DNA of 64,000 nt from Psychrobacter immobilis (GTDB lineage Bacteria; Pseudomonadota; Gammaproteobacteria; Pseudomonadales; Moraxellaceae). A program made the translations under genes and the position numbers. The notes under the pieces were generated by a model that was given only the letters and a program-made list of their open reading frames with translations, did not search any database and had not been told where the DNA came from. The DNA lies in contig NZ_CAJGZM010000010.1 of NCBI RefSeq assembly GCF_904846175.1, positions 1-64,000 on the forward strand, written 5' to 3'. Below, piece by piece: positions 9,332 through 17,218 of this stretch; position 1 is the stretch's first letter, and the number at the start of each line of letters is the position of its first letter.

Positions 9332-10258
9332 ATGAAAGATGAAAAACTCCAAAAAGCCCTCGCCCGTATGGGACTTGGCTCACGTCGTCAGATGGAAGAA
9401 GTAATTAAAGCAGGTCGCGTAACCGTTAATAATGGCCCAGCGACTATCGGCGACCGTGTCGAACAAGGCGATGAGATTCGTGTTGATGGTCGTCAGATCA
9501 AATACACTGCCGAAAATGAAAAGCGTCGTCGCGTTTTAGCCTATTACAAGCCTGAGGGCGAAGTCTGTTCTGCTAATGATCCAGAAGGTCGTCCAACGGT
9601 ATTTGAACGCTTACCAAAGCTGACTCATGATCGCTGGGTAATGGTTGGCCGCTTGGATATTAATTCTACTGGTCTATTATTATTTACCAACGATGGTGAA
9701 ATGGCGCATCGCCTGATGCACCCTTCTAGCGAAGTGACGCGTGAATATGCAGTACGTGTATTAGGTGAAGTGACACCAGACATCGCTCGTACGCTAACGT
9801 CTGGTGTCATGTTAGAAGATGGCATGGCACAGTTTGAAGATATCAAAGAAGGCGGCGGCGAAGGCGTCAATAAGTGGTATCACGTCAGGCTAAAAGAAGG
9901 TCGTAACCGCGAAGTACGTCGTTTGTTTGAATCACAAGGTCTTAAAGTGAGCCGTTTGCTGCGTACACGTTACGGTACGATTGTCTTACCAAAAGAGCTA
10001 CGTACCGGTCGTTTCTTAGAGCTAGATAAAAAAGAAATTAATACTTTGACGGATTTAGTGAGCTTACGCCCACGTCACGGTACGGGTCTACACGGCGCCG
10101 CTAAAGAGAAACAAGAGCGTATCAAAAACAAGCCGCTCAAAGCGCGTCGTACGGACACTCGTAGCGATAGCCGTCCTAGCAGCGCAAAACCTAAGAGCAA
10201 TGCTAGTCCTGCCAGTCGCGGTACGCGTAATACCCGTGACCGCAATAATAAGCGTTAA
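9332..10258 (+). CDS. rluB: 23S rRNA pseudouridine synthase, RluB-type (RsuA/RluB/E/F family)
   Basis: A 308-residue enzyme that isomerises a uridine in 23S rRNA (U2605 in E. coli). An N-terminal S4 RNA-binding domain spans about 5-50. The catalytic domain has the family motif GRLDINSTGLLLFT with the nucleophilic Asp at residue 109, followed by LMHPSSEVTREYAVRVLGE, which resembles RluB more than RsuA. The C-terminal 60 residues form a basic, Ser/Arg-rich tail probably binding RNA. AAGGAAA stands 6-8 bases before the ATG. The gene is single and ends at a strong hairpin terminator shared with the convergent gene. Confidence 0.92.
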   Translation: MKDEKLQKALARMGLGSRRQMEEVIKAGRVTVNNGPATIGDRVEQGDEIRVDGRQIKYTAENEKRRRVLAYYKPEGEVCSANDPEGRPTVFERLPKLTHDRWVMVGRLDINSTGLLLFTNDGEMAHRLMHPSSEVTREYAVRVLGEVTPDIARTLTSGVMLEDGMAQFEDIKEGGGEGVNKWYHVRLKEGRNREVRRLFESQGLKVSRLLRTRYGTIVLPKELRTGRFLELDKKEINTLTDLVSLRPRHGTGLHGAAKEKQERIKNKPLKARRTDTRSDSRPSSAKPKSNASPASRGTRNTRDRNNKR

Positions 10259-10310
10259 CCGGATTAATTTAACGTTACTTTGAATCTTTTATAAATTTGA
10301 AGTAGTTAAT

Positions 10311-10352
10311 AAAAAAAAGCGGTCAATGATTCATTCATTGATCGCTTTTTTA
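10311..10352. terminator. Bidirectional rho-independent terminator
   Basis: A run of A, the stem AAGCGGTCAATGA / TCATTGATCGCTT with a short loop, then a run of T. It lies between the convergent rluB and the unknown gene at 10385-10942, and the A and T runs allow termination both ways. Confidence 0.85.
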
Positions 10353-10384
10353 TGCGTTTCTCAATAACGCTACTAACCCAAAGC

Positions 10385-10942
10385 TTAGCTATCATGACTA
10401 TTAATATAGCTGTTCATCACTCTTAACTCTTGTAGCTGCTGAACCTCTACTTGCTTTAATAGGTCATCTAGACGATGCTCTATATTATTTAATGCCTCTT
10501 GCAATAATTCACTGGCTTCAGCTTTTTTTTGCTGATTCGACTCATTATTACTTCTATTTATATTCACTAGCTGATAATGACTGGCTAGCATTTCAGGTAA
10601 ACGAGTATGCAGCATCTTATTTAACACAAACTGCTGCTCTGTGACCGCAGGCGTTTTATTTTGAGCCTGTAAGGCTTTTTGATAAGATTGATAGCTACCG
10701 ACCTTGTCATCGATACGATGTAATTGACGTAGTTGGTTATCTGGCAAAACTTTTAAGTGCTTTTTATTTAAATTTAGCTGCTGACAATTGATAGAAGTTA
10801 ACGATAATGGTGCATTATTATCCTGATATGTCAGCACGCCTGGGGTAATACCAACCATTTTATGCAATGCGTGCCAGCCCTTTCTACCTAAATAAATGGT
10901 AGTGACCGTCGTCACAATCCCAATACCGATTAAAACACTCAT
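10385..10942 (-). CDS. Unknown membrane-anchored protein, paralog 3 of a three-gene cluster
   Basis: A 185-residue protein of unknown function. One N-terminal membrane helix (about 3-20, Ile/Gly/Thr-rich) is followed by a soluble, helical, Gln/Leu-rich remainder. Residues about 80-180 resemble the C-terminal regions of the next two genes upstream: an L-H-R-I-D-x-K segment, then FVLNKMLHTRLPEMLASHYQL, then a helix ending LDDLLK and a closing Y-I-N-S segment. I chose the ATG at 10942, which has AAAGAG at a suitable distance, over the GTG two codons earlier. It is the last of three same-strand genes and ends just before the terminator. No enzyme motif is visible. Confidence 0.7.
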   Translation of the reverse strand: MSVLIGIGIVTTVTTIYLGRKGWHALHKMVGITPGVLTYQDNNAPLSLTSINCQQLNLNKKHLKVLPDNQLRQLHRIDDKVGSYQSYQKALQAQNKTPAVTEQQFVLNKMLHTRLPEMLASHYQLVNINRSNNESNQQKKAEASELLQEALNNIEHRLDDLLKQVEVQQLQELRVMNSYINSHDS

Positions 10943-10982
10943 AGACACTTACTCTTTATCATTTAATCATGAGACTGAGCAT

Positions 10983-11660
10983 TTACAGTTTAATATGTTC
11001 AGTGTTGCTCTCGCTTCTGCCATCAGTTGGACTATCAATCGCTTTGATATCTACATTACTATTAACAGTATTCTCGCTGTTGGTAAGCTTTTGAACCTCT
11101 TGATTACCCACAGAACTATTAAAACGTTCTTGTAAATATCGATTGGTCGCAAGCAGCTTTTGCCCATCTTGATGGTATGAGGCATTCAACAAGTCATCAA
11201 ACTGAGTATTAATCGTACGCAGTACATCTAGCAAGGCTTCTTTACCAGTGACATTGGAATGCTTAATCTTAGTAGTGTCAGCAAGTGCGCCATCCCCCAC
11301 ATCTAAGTCATGCAAACGGCGATAGTCAGCCACTGCAAGCGGTACATGCCTATCCATTAGATTCTGAATCATAATGTATGTTTCGTTGACGGTATCTTTA
11401 TCATCGATTTTGCCATCATTATTGGTATCACCATAAATGACACGCAGCTTCTCACCTTTTTCATTGATTTGATCAAGCGCTGTTTTCACCTCAGCAGGCA
11501 AGCTTTTTTCAGGAATATAACCCAATTGTGGCATCGCTTTGTACTCAAGCATTTTGGGCGCAGTGACTTTTTTAATACCACGATATCCTAGGTACAACCC
11601 AGCTGCTGGTAGCACTCCATATAGAATAAACATGACAAACATCGCAGTCACTTGGGTCAT
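10983..11660 (-). CDS. Unknown membrane-anchored protein with one EF-hand/dockerin-type calcium loop, paralog 2
   Basis: A 225-residue protein of unknown function. An N-terminal membrane helix spans about 5-25. A canonical 12-residue calcium loop lies at 78-89 (DTNNDGKIDDKD: acidic or Asn at positions 1, 3, 5 and 12, Gly at 6, Ile at 8). A helical domain follows (about 93-180) and aligns by eye with the two flanking genes: LDQINEK before the loop, IMIQNLMDRHVPLAVADYRRL after it, then FDDLLNA and RYLQERF. The 45-residue tail is Ser/Asn-rich. AGGA lies upstream of the ATG. The topology would place the loop outside the anchor, but cytoplasm or periplasm cannot be decided from sequence alone. Confidence 0.72.
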   Translation of the reverse strand: MTQVTAMFVMFILYGVLPAAGLYLGYRGIKKVTAPKMLEYKAMPQLGYIPEKSLPAEVKTALDQINEKGEKLRVIYGDTNNDGKIDDKDTVNETYIMIQNLMDRHVPLAVADYRRLHDLDVGDGALADTTKIKHSNVTGKEALLDVLRTINTQFDDLLNASYHQDGQKLLATNRYLQERFNSSVGNQEVQKLTNSENTVNSNVDIKAIDSPTDGRSESNTEHIKL

Positions 11661-11850
11661 TATATTGTCCTAATTGTAAAGAAAATGGCTTAGCAAAATG
11701 CTTTGGAAGATTTATTATTACGTTAGATAATACTTAATGGTTATTATTAAACAAAAAAATAGAGCTTTATTAAAGCCCTAAATTGTTATGTATTGAGCCG
11801 ATTGTGTTTAAAAATACTAACTGGCTTTAGATAAAGTTTTTAAATAAAAA

Positions 11851-12651
11851 TTAGCTTTGCGTACGGCTTTTAACATAACGGTGCGTTGAAGCAAGTTTAT
11901 TCATCACCGTTTGATGTAATTCCTCTAACAACTCGTCAAGCTCATAGTCAATTTCTAAAAATAAATCCGTCAACATATCACCAGCGGTCATTTTGCCTTG
12001 CACTACAGTATTCTTTGTGCGATGCGGACTAAAACGTTGCAGCTGCTCATAGTGATGCAGTGCCTCTGGAATACTTTCAGACACCAACTTATCAATAACG
12101 AATTGACGTTCATTATGTTGCTGCTGTTGTTGATCATTGAGCTCGCTACTCCACTCGCGATAGCGCTTTAGCTTACTATTAATTCGGTCCAATATGGCGA
12201 CGGCTTCAATAGGCATGGCATTTAGGGTGGCCTCGTCGACCACATCAACAAGCTCAGTCATAATCGGACAGCGTCCATGTTTGAGATACCATAACGTATC
12301 TGGATCAAAAGGAGGTCTATTAGTCGGGCGCATTTGGGCGCGATTAGATAGATAGCGATCGGTCAAAGGCGTCGGCGTTCGGATATCACTCACTTGCGCT
12401 AAGGCATCACAAATACGTTCGGTACGCTGCGGCTCGGTCAGTGACGATGCACTAGAAGTTGAAGCTTTAGGTGCTGGAGAATTGACCTCTTCCTGCTTCT
12501 TACCCTTGCTATTACGCCCAATGTTATTATTAGCAGTGTCATTAGCAATGCGACTAGCAGCAGCTTGCTGAGCATTTTTGGCAGCGATGGTTGGCAGGTC
12601 ATCTTGGGCTTGCCCAAACGACTGTAGCATTCTTGTCAAACTTATAACCAT
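11851..12651 (-). CDS. Unknown soluble protein, paralog 1 of a three-gene cluster
   Basis: A 266-residue protein of unknown function without an obvious membrane helix. The first 85 residues are Ala/Ser/Asn-rich and probably disordered. A central segment has Pro/Arg-rich PTNRPPFDPDTLWYLKHGRCP. The C-terminal half (about 150-264) carries the domain shared with the next two genes: LDRINSKLKRY, ERQFVIDKLVSESIPEALHHYEQL from about residue 181, then YELDELLEEL and HRYVKSR. A GGAG and a GGTAGG lie just before the ATG. It is divergent from argO. The 190-base gap to the following paralog has no clear terminator. Confidence 0.68.
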   Translation of the reverse strand: MVISLTRMLQSFGQAQDDLPTIAAKNAQQAAASRIANDTANNNIGRNSKGKKQEEVNSPAPKASTSSASSLTEPQRTERICDALAQVSDIRTPTPLTDRYLSNRAQMRPTNRPPFDPDTLWYLKHGRCPIMTELVDVVDEATLNAMPIEAVAILDRINSKLKRYREWSSELNDQQQQQHNERQFVIDKLVSESIPEALHHYEQLQRFSPHRTKNTVVQGKMTAGDMLTDLFLEIDYELDELLEELHQTVMNKLASTHRYVKSRTQS

Positions 12652-12821
12652 GACCTACCCTGCTCCTCGCTTATTCTTTATTGACCGCTGATGGCTTCTT
12701 AGCACCTGTTGCAACACACATATTGCATTCGACCATTTTATCACTTATCTTAACAGCTTTTTTCGGCGCTGCCAGTAAGCAAACGTCACCGTTTTTATTC
12801 TTAAAGGATAAGCCAACCATC

Positions 12822-13424
12822 ATGAATTTCACCGATTATAGCACCGGTTTTTTGCTTGGTTTATCTTTGATTATTGCCATTGGTTCACAAAACGCCTTTG
12901 TGCTAAAACAAGGGCTGAAACGCGAACACATATTTTTCGTCTGCTTATTTTGCGCAGTCAGTGACGCGATTTTAATCTCTGCTGGTGTGACGGGCTTTGG
13001 TGCGGTCACAGCGCAATATCCACAAGTTGTCACTATCGCTAAAATTGCTGGCGTTATCTTCTTAATAGCTTATGGACTGCAAAGCTTATATGCCAGTGTA
13101 CGCCTATCGCATGTGCTTACCGTCGAAGGCCAAGTCGTGACCAGTTTAAAAAAGGCGCTATTACTATGCTTTGGATTTACTTGGCTCAATCCACACGTCT
13201 ATCTAGATACATTGGTACTGGTTGGCATGGTTTCAACCGGTGCTAGTAGTAAATTGGCATTTGCAGTCGGCGCGGTCAGTGCCTCGTTCTTTTTCTTTTT
13301 TGCACTGGGCTATGGAGCGCGCTTACTTCGACCTCTATTTGCCAAACCAAAAGCTTGGAATATATTGGACGCTTTGGTAGGCGTATTAATGCTGTATCTG
13401 GCTTGGCATTTGTATAAAAGTTAA
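12822..13424 (+). CDS. argO: LysE/ArgO-family amino-acid exporter
   Basis: A 200-residue inner-membrane exporter with about six membrane helices. The N-terminal LIIAIGSQNAFVLKQGLKREH is the LysE/ArgO signature, and FTWLNPHVYLDTLVLVG carries the conserved Asn-Pro motif of the family. ArgO exports arginine (and canavanine) in E. coli; LysE exports lysine and arginine, so the exact substrate is uncertain. The ATG at 12822 is preceded by AAAGGATAA and gives the family's usual length; longer in-frame starts would add an unrelated 47-residue leader. No LysG/ArgP-type regulator is adjacent. A bidirectional terminator follows. Confidence 0.88.
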   Translation: MNFTDYSTGFLLGLSLIIAIGSQNAFVLKQGLKREHIFFVCLFCAVSDAILISAGVTGFGAVTAQYPQVVTIAKIAGVIFLIAYGLQSLYASVRLSHVLTVEGQVVTSLKKALLLCFGFTWLNPHVYLDTLVLVGMVSTGASSKLAFAVGAVSASFFFFFALGYGARLLRPLFAKPKAWNILDALVGVLMLYLAWHLYKS

Positions 13425-13475
13425 AACCCACTATCAAAACTATAGGCAGTAGTTAAAAAAATTAGGCGTTAAAAA

Positions 13476-13516
13476 CAAAAAAACCAAATACGCTATGGAA
13501 CGTATTTGGTTTTTAT
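13476..13516. terminator. Bidirectional rho-independent terminator
   Basis: The stem ACCAAATACG / CGTATTTGGT with a short loop is flanked by an A run on the left and a T run on the right. It lies between the convergent argO and flavin monooxygenase genes and can serve both. Confidence 0.88.
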
Positions 13517-13532
13517 TTGTCATGCTTATGAA

Positions 13533-14915
13533 TTAGGACACTTTTTTGCGCTTTTTAGGTTTAACAAAGGTTAAGTTTAAAAAGTGCTCAAGCGAATCGT
13601 CGAGAATGTCTAACCATGGTTCTGGCAACTCAGGTGACATCGTCCCCGTCAAAGTCGAGCGATAGGCCTTTTCTCTAAAGGTCATGATATTCTCGGCTTT
13701 GTCTTTTTGCCATTCTTTTAAAATCTCGCCCTGCTTTTCAACCGCAAATTCTGGATAATCTGTGCCATTGGTCAAGTCACGAATATAAGCGGCTTGAAAG
13801 TCAATTGAATCACTAACCGTCACGCATTTAGCATACGTTGCGAGCCATTTTTGCTCATCTTCTTCACGCACTGCCAAATTGGGTAATTCAATATCACCGA
13901 GCATCACATCACGTGCATACCATGCTTGGGCATCAAACATATTAAAGGTAAAATACTGGTCTTGCATACCTAAGTAAATCAGCTTTGGATTTGGCTGCCA
14001 AAAGATACCTTTGTACAAGTTGGCAGGATATAAGCAGTTGTGCGTCTGCAAACGTAGCTCATCTGGCATAAACGGGAAATGGAATAAATAACCCGTACAC
14101 ATAATGATGGCGTCAAACTTTTGGCTCGTGCCATCGGCAAAGTGCGCTACATCGTCTTCAAAATGCGTCACTAACGGCACTTCTTTTATGCCTTCAGGCC
14201 AGTCATAACCCAGTGGTTGACTACGATAGCTTATGGTGACAGATTTGGTGCCATATTTATAACATTGTGTACCAATATCTTCGGCAGAATAGCTACTGCC
14301 GACCAGTAAGATATCTTCGTCTTTAAATTCTAAGGCATCACGGAAATCATGTGCGTGCAGGATACGACCTGGAAAGGCTTCTAAACCTTCAAAATATGGC
14401 ATATTTGGCGTTGAGAAATGACCGGTCGCAACCACGACATAATCAAACTCTTCAACTTCTTGCTCGTCGGTTTTATGGTTCATCACTGTCACAGTGAATT
14501 TTTGCGTTTCGTCATCAAATGACACCCAACGTACGGGGCATTCAAAACGAATGTATTTTTGGATGTCTTGTTTATCAATACGGCCCATGATGTAGTCTTT
14601 TAGGACTTCACGTGGTGGATACGATGGGATGGCTTCACCAAAATGCTCATCAAATGAATAATCGGCAAACTCTAAGCATTCTTTGGGACCATTTGACCAT
14701 AAATAGCGGTACATACTGCCGTGAACGGGTTCACCGTTTCTATCTAGACCCGTACGCCAGCTGTAATTCCACATGCCACCGATGGCATTTTGTTTCTCAT
14801 AACATATTATTTCAGGTAAATCCTTTACCCCGGCTAAACGAGCCGCTTCAAAGGCACGTAACTGTGCCAAACCGCTTGGACCTGCACCTAAAATCGCAAT
14901 TCTTTTCTTACTCAA
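13533..14915 (-). CDS. Flavin-containing monooxygenase, trimethylamine monooxygenase (Tmm)-like
   Basis: A 460-residue FAD- and NADPH-dependent monooxygenase. The FAD motif GAGPSG is at residues 10-15, the FMO signature FxGxxxHxxxF is present as FPGRILHAHDF, and the second dinucleotide motif is VGSSYSAEDIG. Stretches such as VHGSMYRYLWSNGPKECLEFAD and YLGMQDQYFTFNMFDAQAW closely match, from memory, bacterial Tmm, which oxidises trimethylamine to its N-oxide. Other tertiary amine or sulfide substrates are possible. I put the start at the TTG at 14915, which has AGGAG six bases upstream; the TTG two codons earlier abuts that site. No TMAO demethylase gene is adjacent, so an osmolyte-forming or detoxifying role is as plausible as catabolism. 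Confidence 0.82.
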   Translation of the reverse strand: MSKKRIAILGAGPSGLAQLRAFEAARLAGVKDLPEIICYEKQNAIGGMWNYSWRTGLDRNGEPVHGSMYRYLWSNGPKECLEFADYSFDEHFGEAIPSYPPREVLKDYIMGRIDKQDIQKYIRFECPVRWVSFDDETQKFTVTVMNHKTDEQEVEEFDYVVVATGHFSTPNMPYFEGLEAFPGRILHAHDFRDALEFKDEDILLVGSSYSAEDIGTQCYKYGTKSVTISYRSQPLGYDWPEGIKEVPLVTHFEDDVAHFADGTSQKFDAIIMCTGYLFHFPFMPDELRLQTHNCLYPANLYKGIFWQPNPKLIYLGMQDQYFTFNMFDAQAWYARDVMLGDIELPNLAVREEDEQKWLATYAKCVTVSDSIDFQAAYIRDLTNGTDYPEFAVEKQGEILKEWQKDKAENIMTFREKAYRSTLTGTMSPELPEPWLDILDDSLEHFLNLTFVKPKKRKKVS

Positions 14916-15249
14916 AACCAACTCCTATAATATTATCGTACCCCTATTATAACATATTTGTATGGATGACGTTTTGATAGCAGACTTTTGGTAATTGATT
15001 GAATTTTTTGCAAGTGCGATAAAAATTAAAAAAGCAGTTATAAAACAACCTTTTAAGTTAGAATCTCGGTTTTTTTGGTGAAGAGGCGAGCTTTCTTGAT
15101 TATAGATGAAGTGGCTTAATAACTTATAGGCTATGCTTTTCTACATAGCCTAAAAACCGGAAGTTTTGAATATATGAAAATATAGTTTGTACGAGAGGTG
15201 ACATTAAAACGCTAAAGTAAGGTTAAATAAGTGTAGAGAAAAATAATAC
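14916..15249. other. Intergenic region upstream of the monooxygenase gene
   Basis: About 330 AT-rich bases. On the minus strand a perfect TATAAT box at 14946-14951 lies about 30 bases before the monooxygenase start, but I see no good -35 box. A 9-bp inverted repeat (TAGGCTATG at 15127-15135, mirrored at 15144-15152, 8-base loop) has no following T run on either strand, so it is not a classical terminator. Nothing else was recognised. Confidence 0.45.
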
Positions 15250-15891
15250 TTATATCAAATCAGGAAATAAGGTACGTAGTCCATTAACGATAATTTCAAT
15301 AGCCACTGCCGCGAGTAACATACCCATGATTCGGCTCATAATATTTAGCCCTGTATCACCCAGTAAACGACTGATACGACCGGCTGCCATCAACGCTAAA
15401 TAACAAAATAAGCTGATAAATAACCCAGCAATCAAAATAGCAGAGACTTGCAAAATGCCAGTCACCTGTGATGAATAAATAATCACCGTCGAAATACCGC
15501 CGGGTCCAATCATCATCGGAATAGCAATCGGCACCACCGCTGCTGCCATCGTTGGCGGCGCACCGTGCAGATGATCAACATCAAAGTTTTCTTGATCAGG
15601 CTTAACCGGATTGCCTTCACCATTCATCATATTTAAGGCGATTAAAAATACTAAGATACCGCCAGCTAACTGGAATGAACCAATCGAGATACCCAACGCT
15701 TTTAGTAGCGTCTCACCTGCTAAGGTAAAAAAGCTGATAGTGATAAAAATCGTCAGGCAAGCCACACGTGCCACTTTACGGCGGTTATTGAGCGAATAGC
15801 CGCGAGTTGAATCCAAAAATAACGTCAAGGCGCCGAAGGGATTAATCAGTACCATAAAGGCTAAGATTATCTTGATAATTTCAGTATCCAC
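15250..15891 (-). CDS. MarC-family integral membrane protein
   Basis: A 213-residue protein with six predicted membrane helices, typical of the MarC (UPF0056) family. The hallmark N-terminal LINPFGALTLFLDST and a central VPIAIPMMIGPGGISTVIIYS are both present. The molecular function of the family is not established; the earlier link to multiple antibiotic resistance in E. coli was not upheld. The start codon is GTG at 15891; no better in-frame ATG exists upstream. A charged loop with MNGEGNPVKPDQENFDVDHLHG separates helices 3 and 4. It is monocistronic by spacing. Confidence 0.88.
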   Translation of the reverse strand: MDTEIIKIILAFMVLINPFGALTLFLDSTRGYSLNNRRKVARVACLTIFITISFFTLAGETLLKALGISIGSFQLAGGILVFLIALNMMNGEGNPVKPDQENFDVDHLHGAPPTMAAAVVPIAIPMMIGPGGISTVIIYSSQVTGILQVSAILIAGLFISLFCYLALMAAGRISRLLGDTGLNIMSRIMGMLLAAVAIEIIVNGLRTLFPDLI

Positions 15892-16153
15892 TGAGCGCTC
15901 GCTTATCTATTGGTCAAATCGGGCAAAAGATAAGGTCATCGTGCACAGGCAAGGACGACCTTATAATCGGTAGCAGCGGCATTGTAGCATAGGCAGTTAA
16001 GCCTATTAAATCATTAACTTCGCTTAATTTCCCATCCTTACCAATTCAATAGCATATCCGTACAAATCTGCTCTTTTAATAGCTTTTTTGGGCGAGATTT
16101 ATGCCAAAAAATAAACCTTAAGCCTAGGTCGCGATTTAGACTAAACATTAATC

Positions 16154-17014
16154 TTAGGCGCTAAAATCAAGACCAATATCTAATGCCGTGGTGCTATGGG
16201 TTAAATAACCCATAGCAATAAAATCAACACCGGTCTCTGCTACTGCTTGTACCGTTTCAGGAGTGATACCACCGGAGGCTTCGGTTTTGGCGCGACCTTC
16301 ACACATCGCGACCGCCTGCGATAAAACTTCAGGCGCCATATTATCCAAAAGCACCAAGCTCACGCCAGCTTCTAAGGCTTGCTCTAATTGCGCTAAGGTA
16401 TCGACTTCGACTTCTATCGGAATGAGATGCCCTGCAAAATCTTGCGCTTGCTGAATAGCGGTTTTGATATCACCGGCGATAGCAATGTGATTGTCTTTGA
16501 TTAAAATCGCATCGTCTAATCCTAGACGATGATTGCGCCCGCCGCCACAGCGTACCGCGTATTTTTGTACAATGCGCAAACCAGGAATAGTTTTACGCGT
16601 ACAGGTAATTTGCGCCGGATATGCGGCGACGCTATCGACGATTTTTTTGGTATCTGTCGCAATCCCACTTAAATGAGTCATAAAATTAAGCGCGGTACGC
16701 TCTGCGGTTAGCAAATTCCGCGCGTTACCTCGAACTGTCGCCAGTACCGTACCCGCCTCGACAATTGCACCGTCATGGGCTTGCGCTATAAATTCGATTT
16801 GCTCGTCAATCAAAGCAAAAGACAAACGCGCCAAATCCATCCCACATATCACGCCTGCTTGCCGCGCTTTAATCTGTAGTTGCGCTTGCATATCCGCTGG
16901 GATAGTCGCTTGTGAGGTCACATCACCGCGCCTGCCTAAATCTTCCGTTAATGCCGCTTCGACCAAAGGTTTAAGCAATACTTCAGCCAATGCTGGCTCT
17001 TGTTTAACTGTCAT
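16154..17014 (-). CDS. nadC: Nicotinate-nucleotide pyrophosphorylase (quinolinate phosphoribosyltransferase)
   Basis: A 286-residue enzyme that converts quinolinate and PRPP to nicotinate mononucleotide, CO2 and diphosphate, the third step of de novo NAD synthesis. Family segments are clear: ALTEDLGRRGDVTS near the N-terminus, ERTALNFMTHLSGIAT, TCTRKTIPGLRIVQKYAVRCGGGRNHRLGL carrying substrate-binding Arg, Lys and His residues, and the barrel strands ending ASGGITPE. Length is normal. AAGGG lies upstream of the ATG. A 21-bp inverted repeat resembling the nadA operator lies 64 bases upstream. The gene follows the Nudix-type regulator gene on the same strand. Confidence 0.97.
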   Translation of the reverse strand: MTVKQEPALAEVLLKPLVEAALTEDLGRRGDVTSQATIPADMQAQLQIKARQAGVICGMDLARLSFALIDEQIEFIAQAHDGAIVEAGTVLATVRGNARNLLTAERTALNFMTHLSGIATDTKKIVDSVAAYPAQITCTRKTIPGLRIVQKYAVRCGGGRNHRLGLDDAILIKDNHIAIAGDIKTAIQQAQDFAGHLIPIEVEVDTLAQLEQALEAGVSLVLLDNMAPEVLSQAVAMCEGRAKTEASGGITPETVQAVAETGVDFIAMGYLTHSTTALDIGLDFSA

Positions 17015-17077
17015 GTCTAACCCTTATTTTTGCCTGACATTTATATGCGTTCGATGCACTCAATAAAACATCTTTAA

Positions 17078-17098
17078 TTAAACTCAAAATGAGCATAA
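17078..17098. promoter_or_regulatory. Predicted NAD-regulon operator upstream of nadC
   Basis: A 21-bp imperfect inverted repeat: left arm TTAAACTCA, spacer AAA, right arm TGAGCATAA. The right arm and centre are identical to the perfect palindrome in front of nadA. A further degenerate half-site (GCTCAAA) follows at about 17104-17110. The pairing of identical sites with two nad genes around a regulator gene suggests binding by that regulator. This is inference from the sequence only. Confidence 0.6.
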
Positions 17099-17218
17099 AT
17101 ATAGCTCAAAGTGGGAAGCCTCGCAAGAAAAGGGTGCAAATTTATAAAATTAACCAATATGATTTAGCTTTGATATGAGTATTTATCTTTAGTATAAGAA
17201 AGGCTTATGCAGTTGATG

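Noticed and set aside
15127..15152. A 9-bp inverted repeat as a terminator between marC and the monooxygenase
   Set aside because: No T run follows on either strand and both flanking genes point left, so its position upstream of the monooxygenase does not suit a terminator for it.
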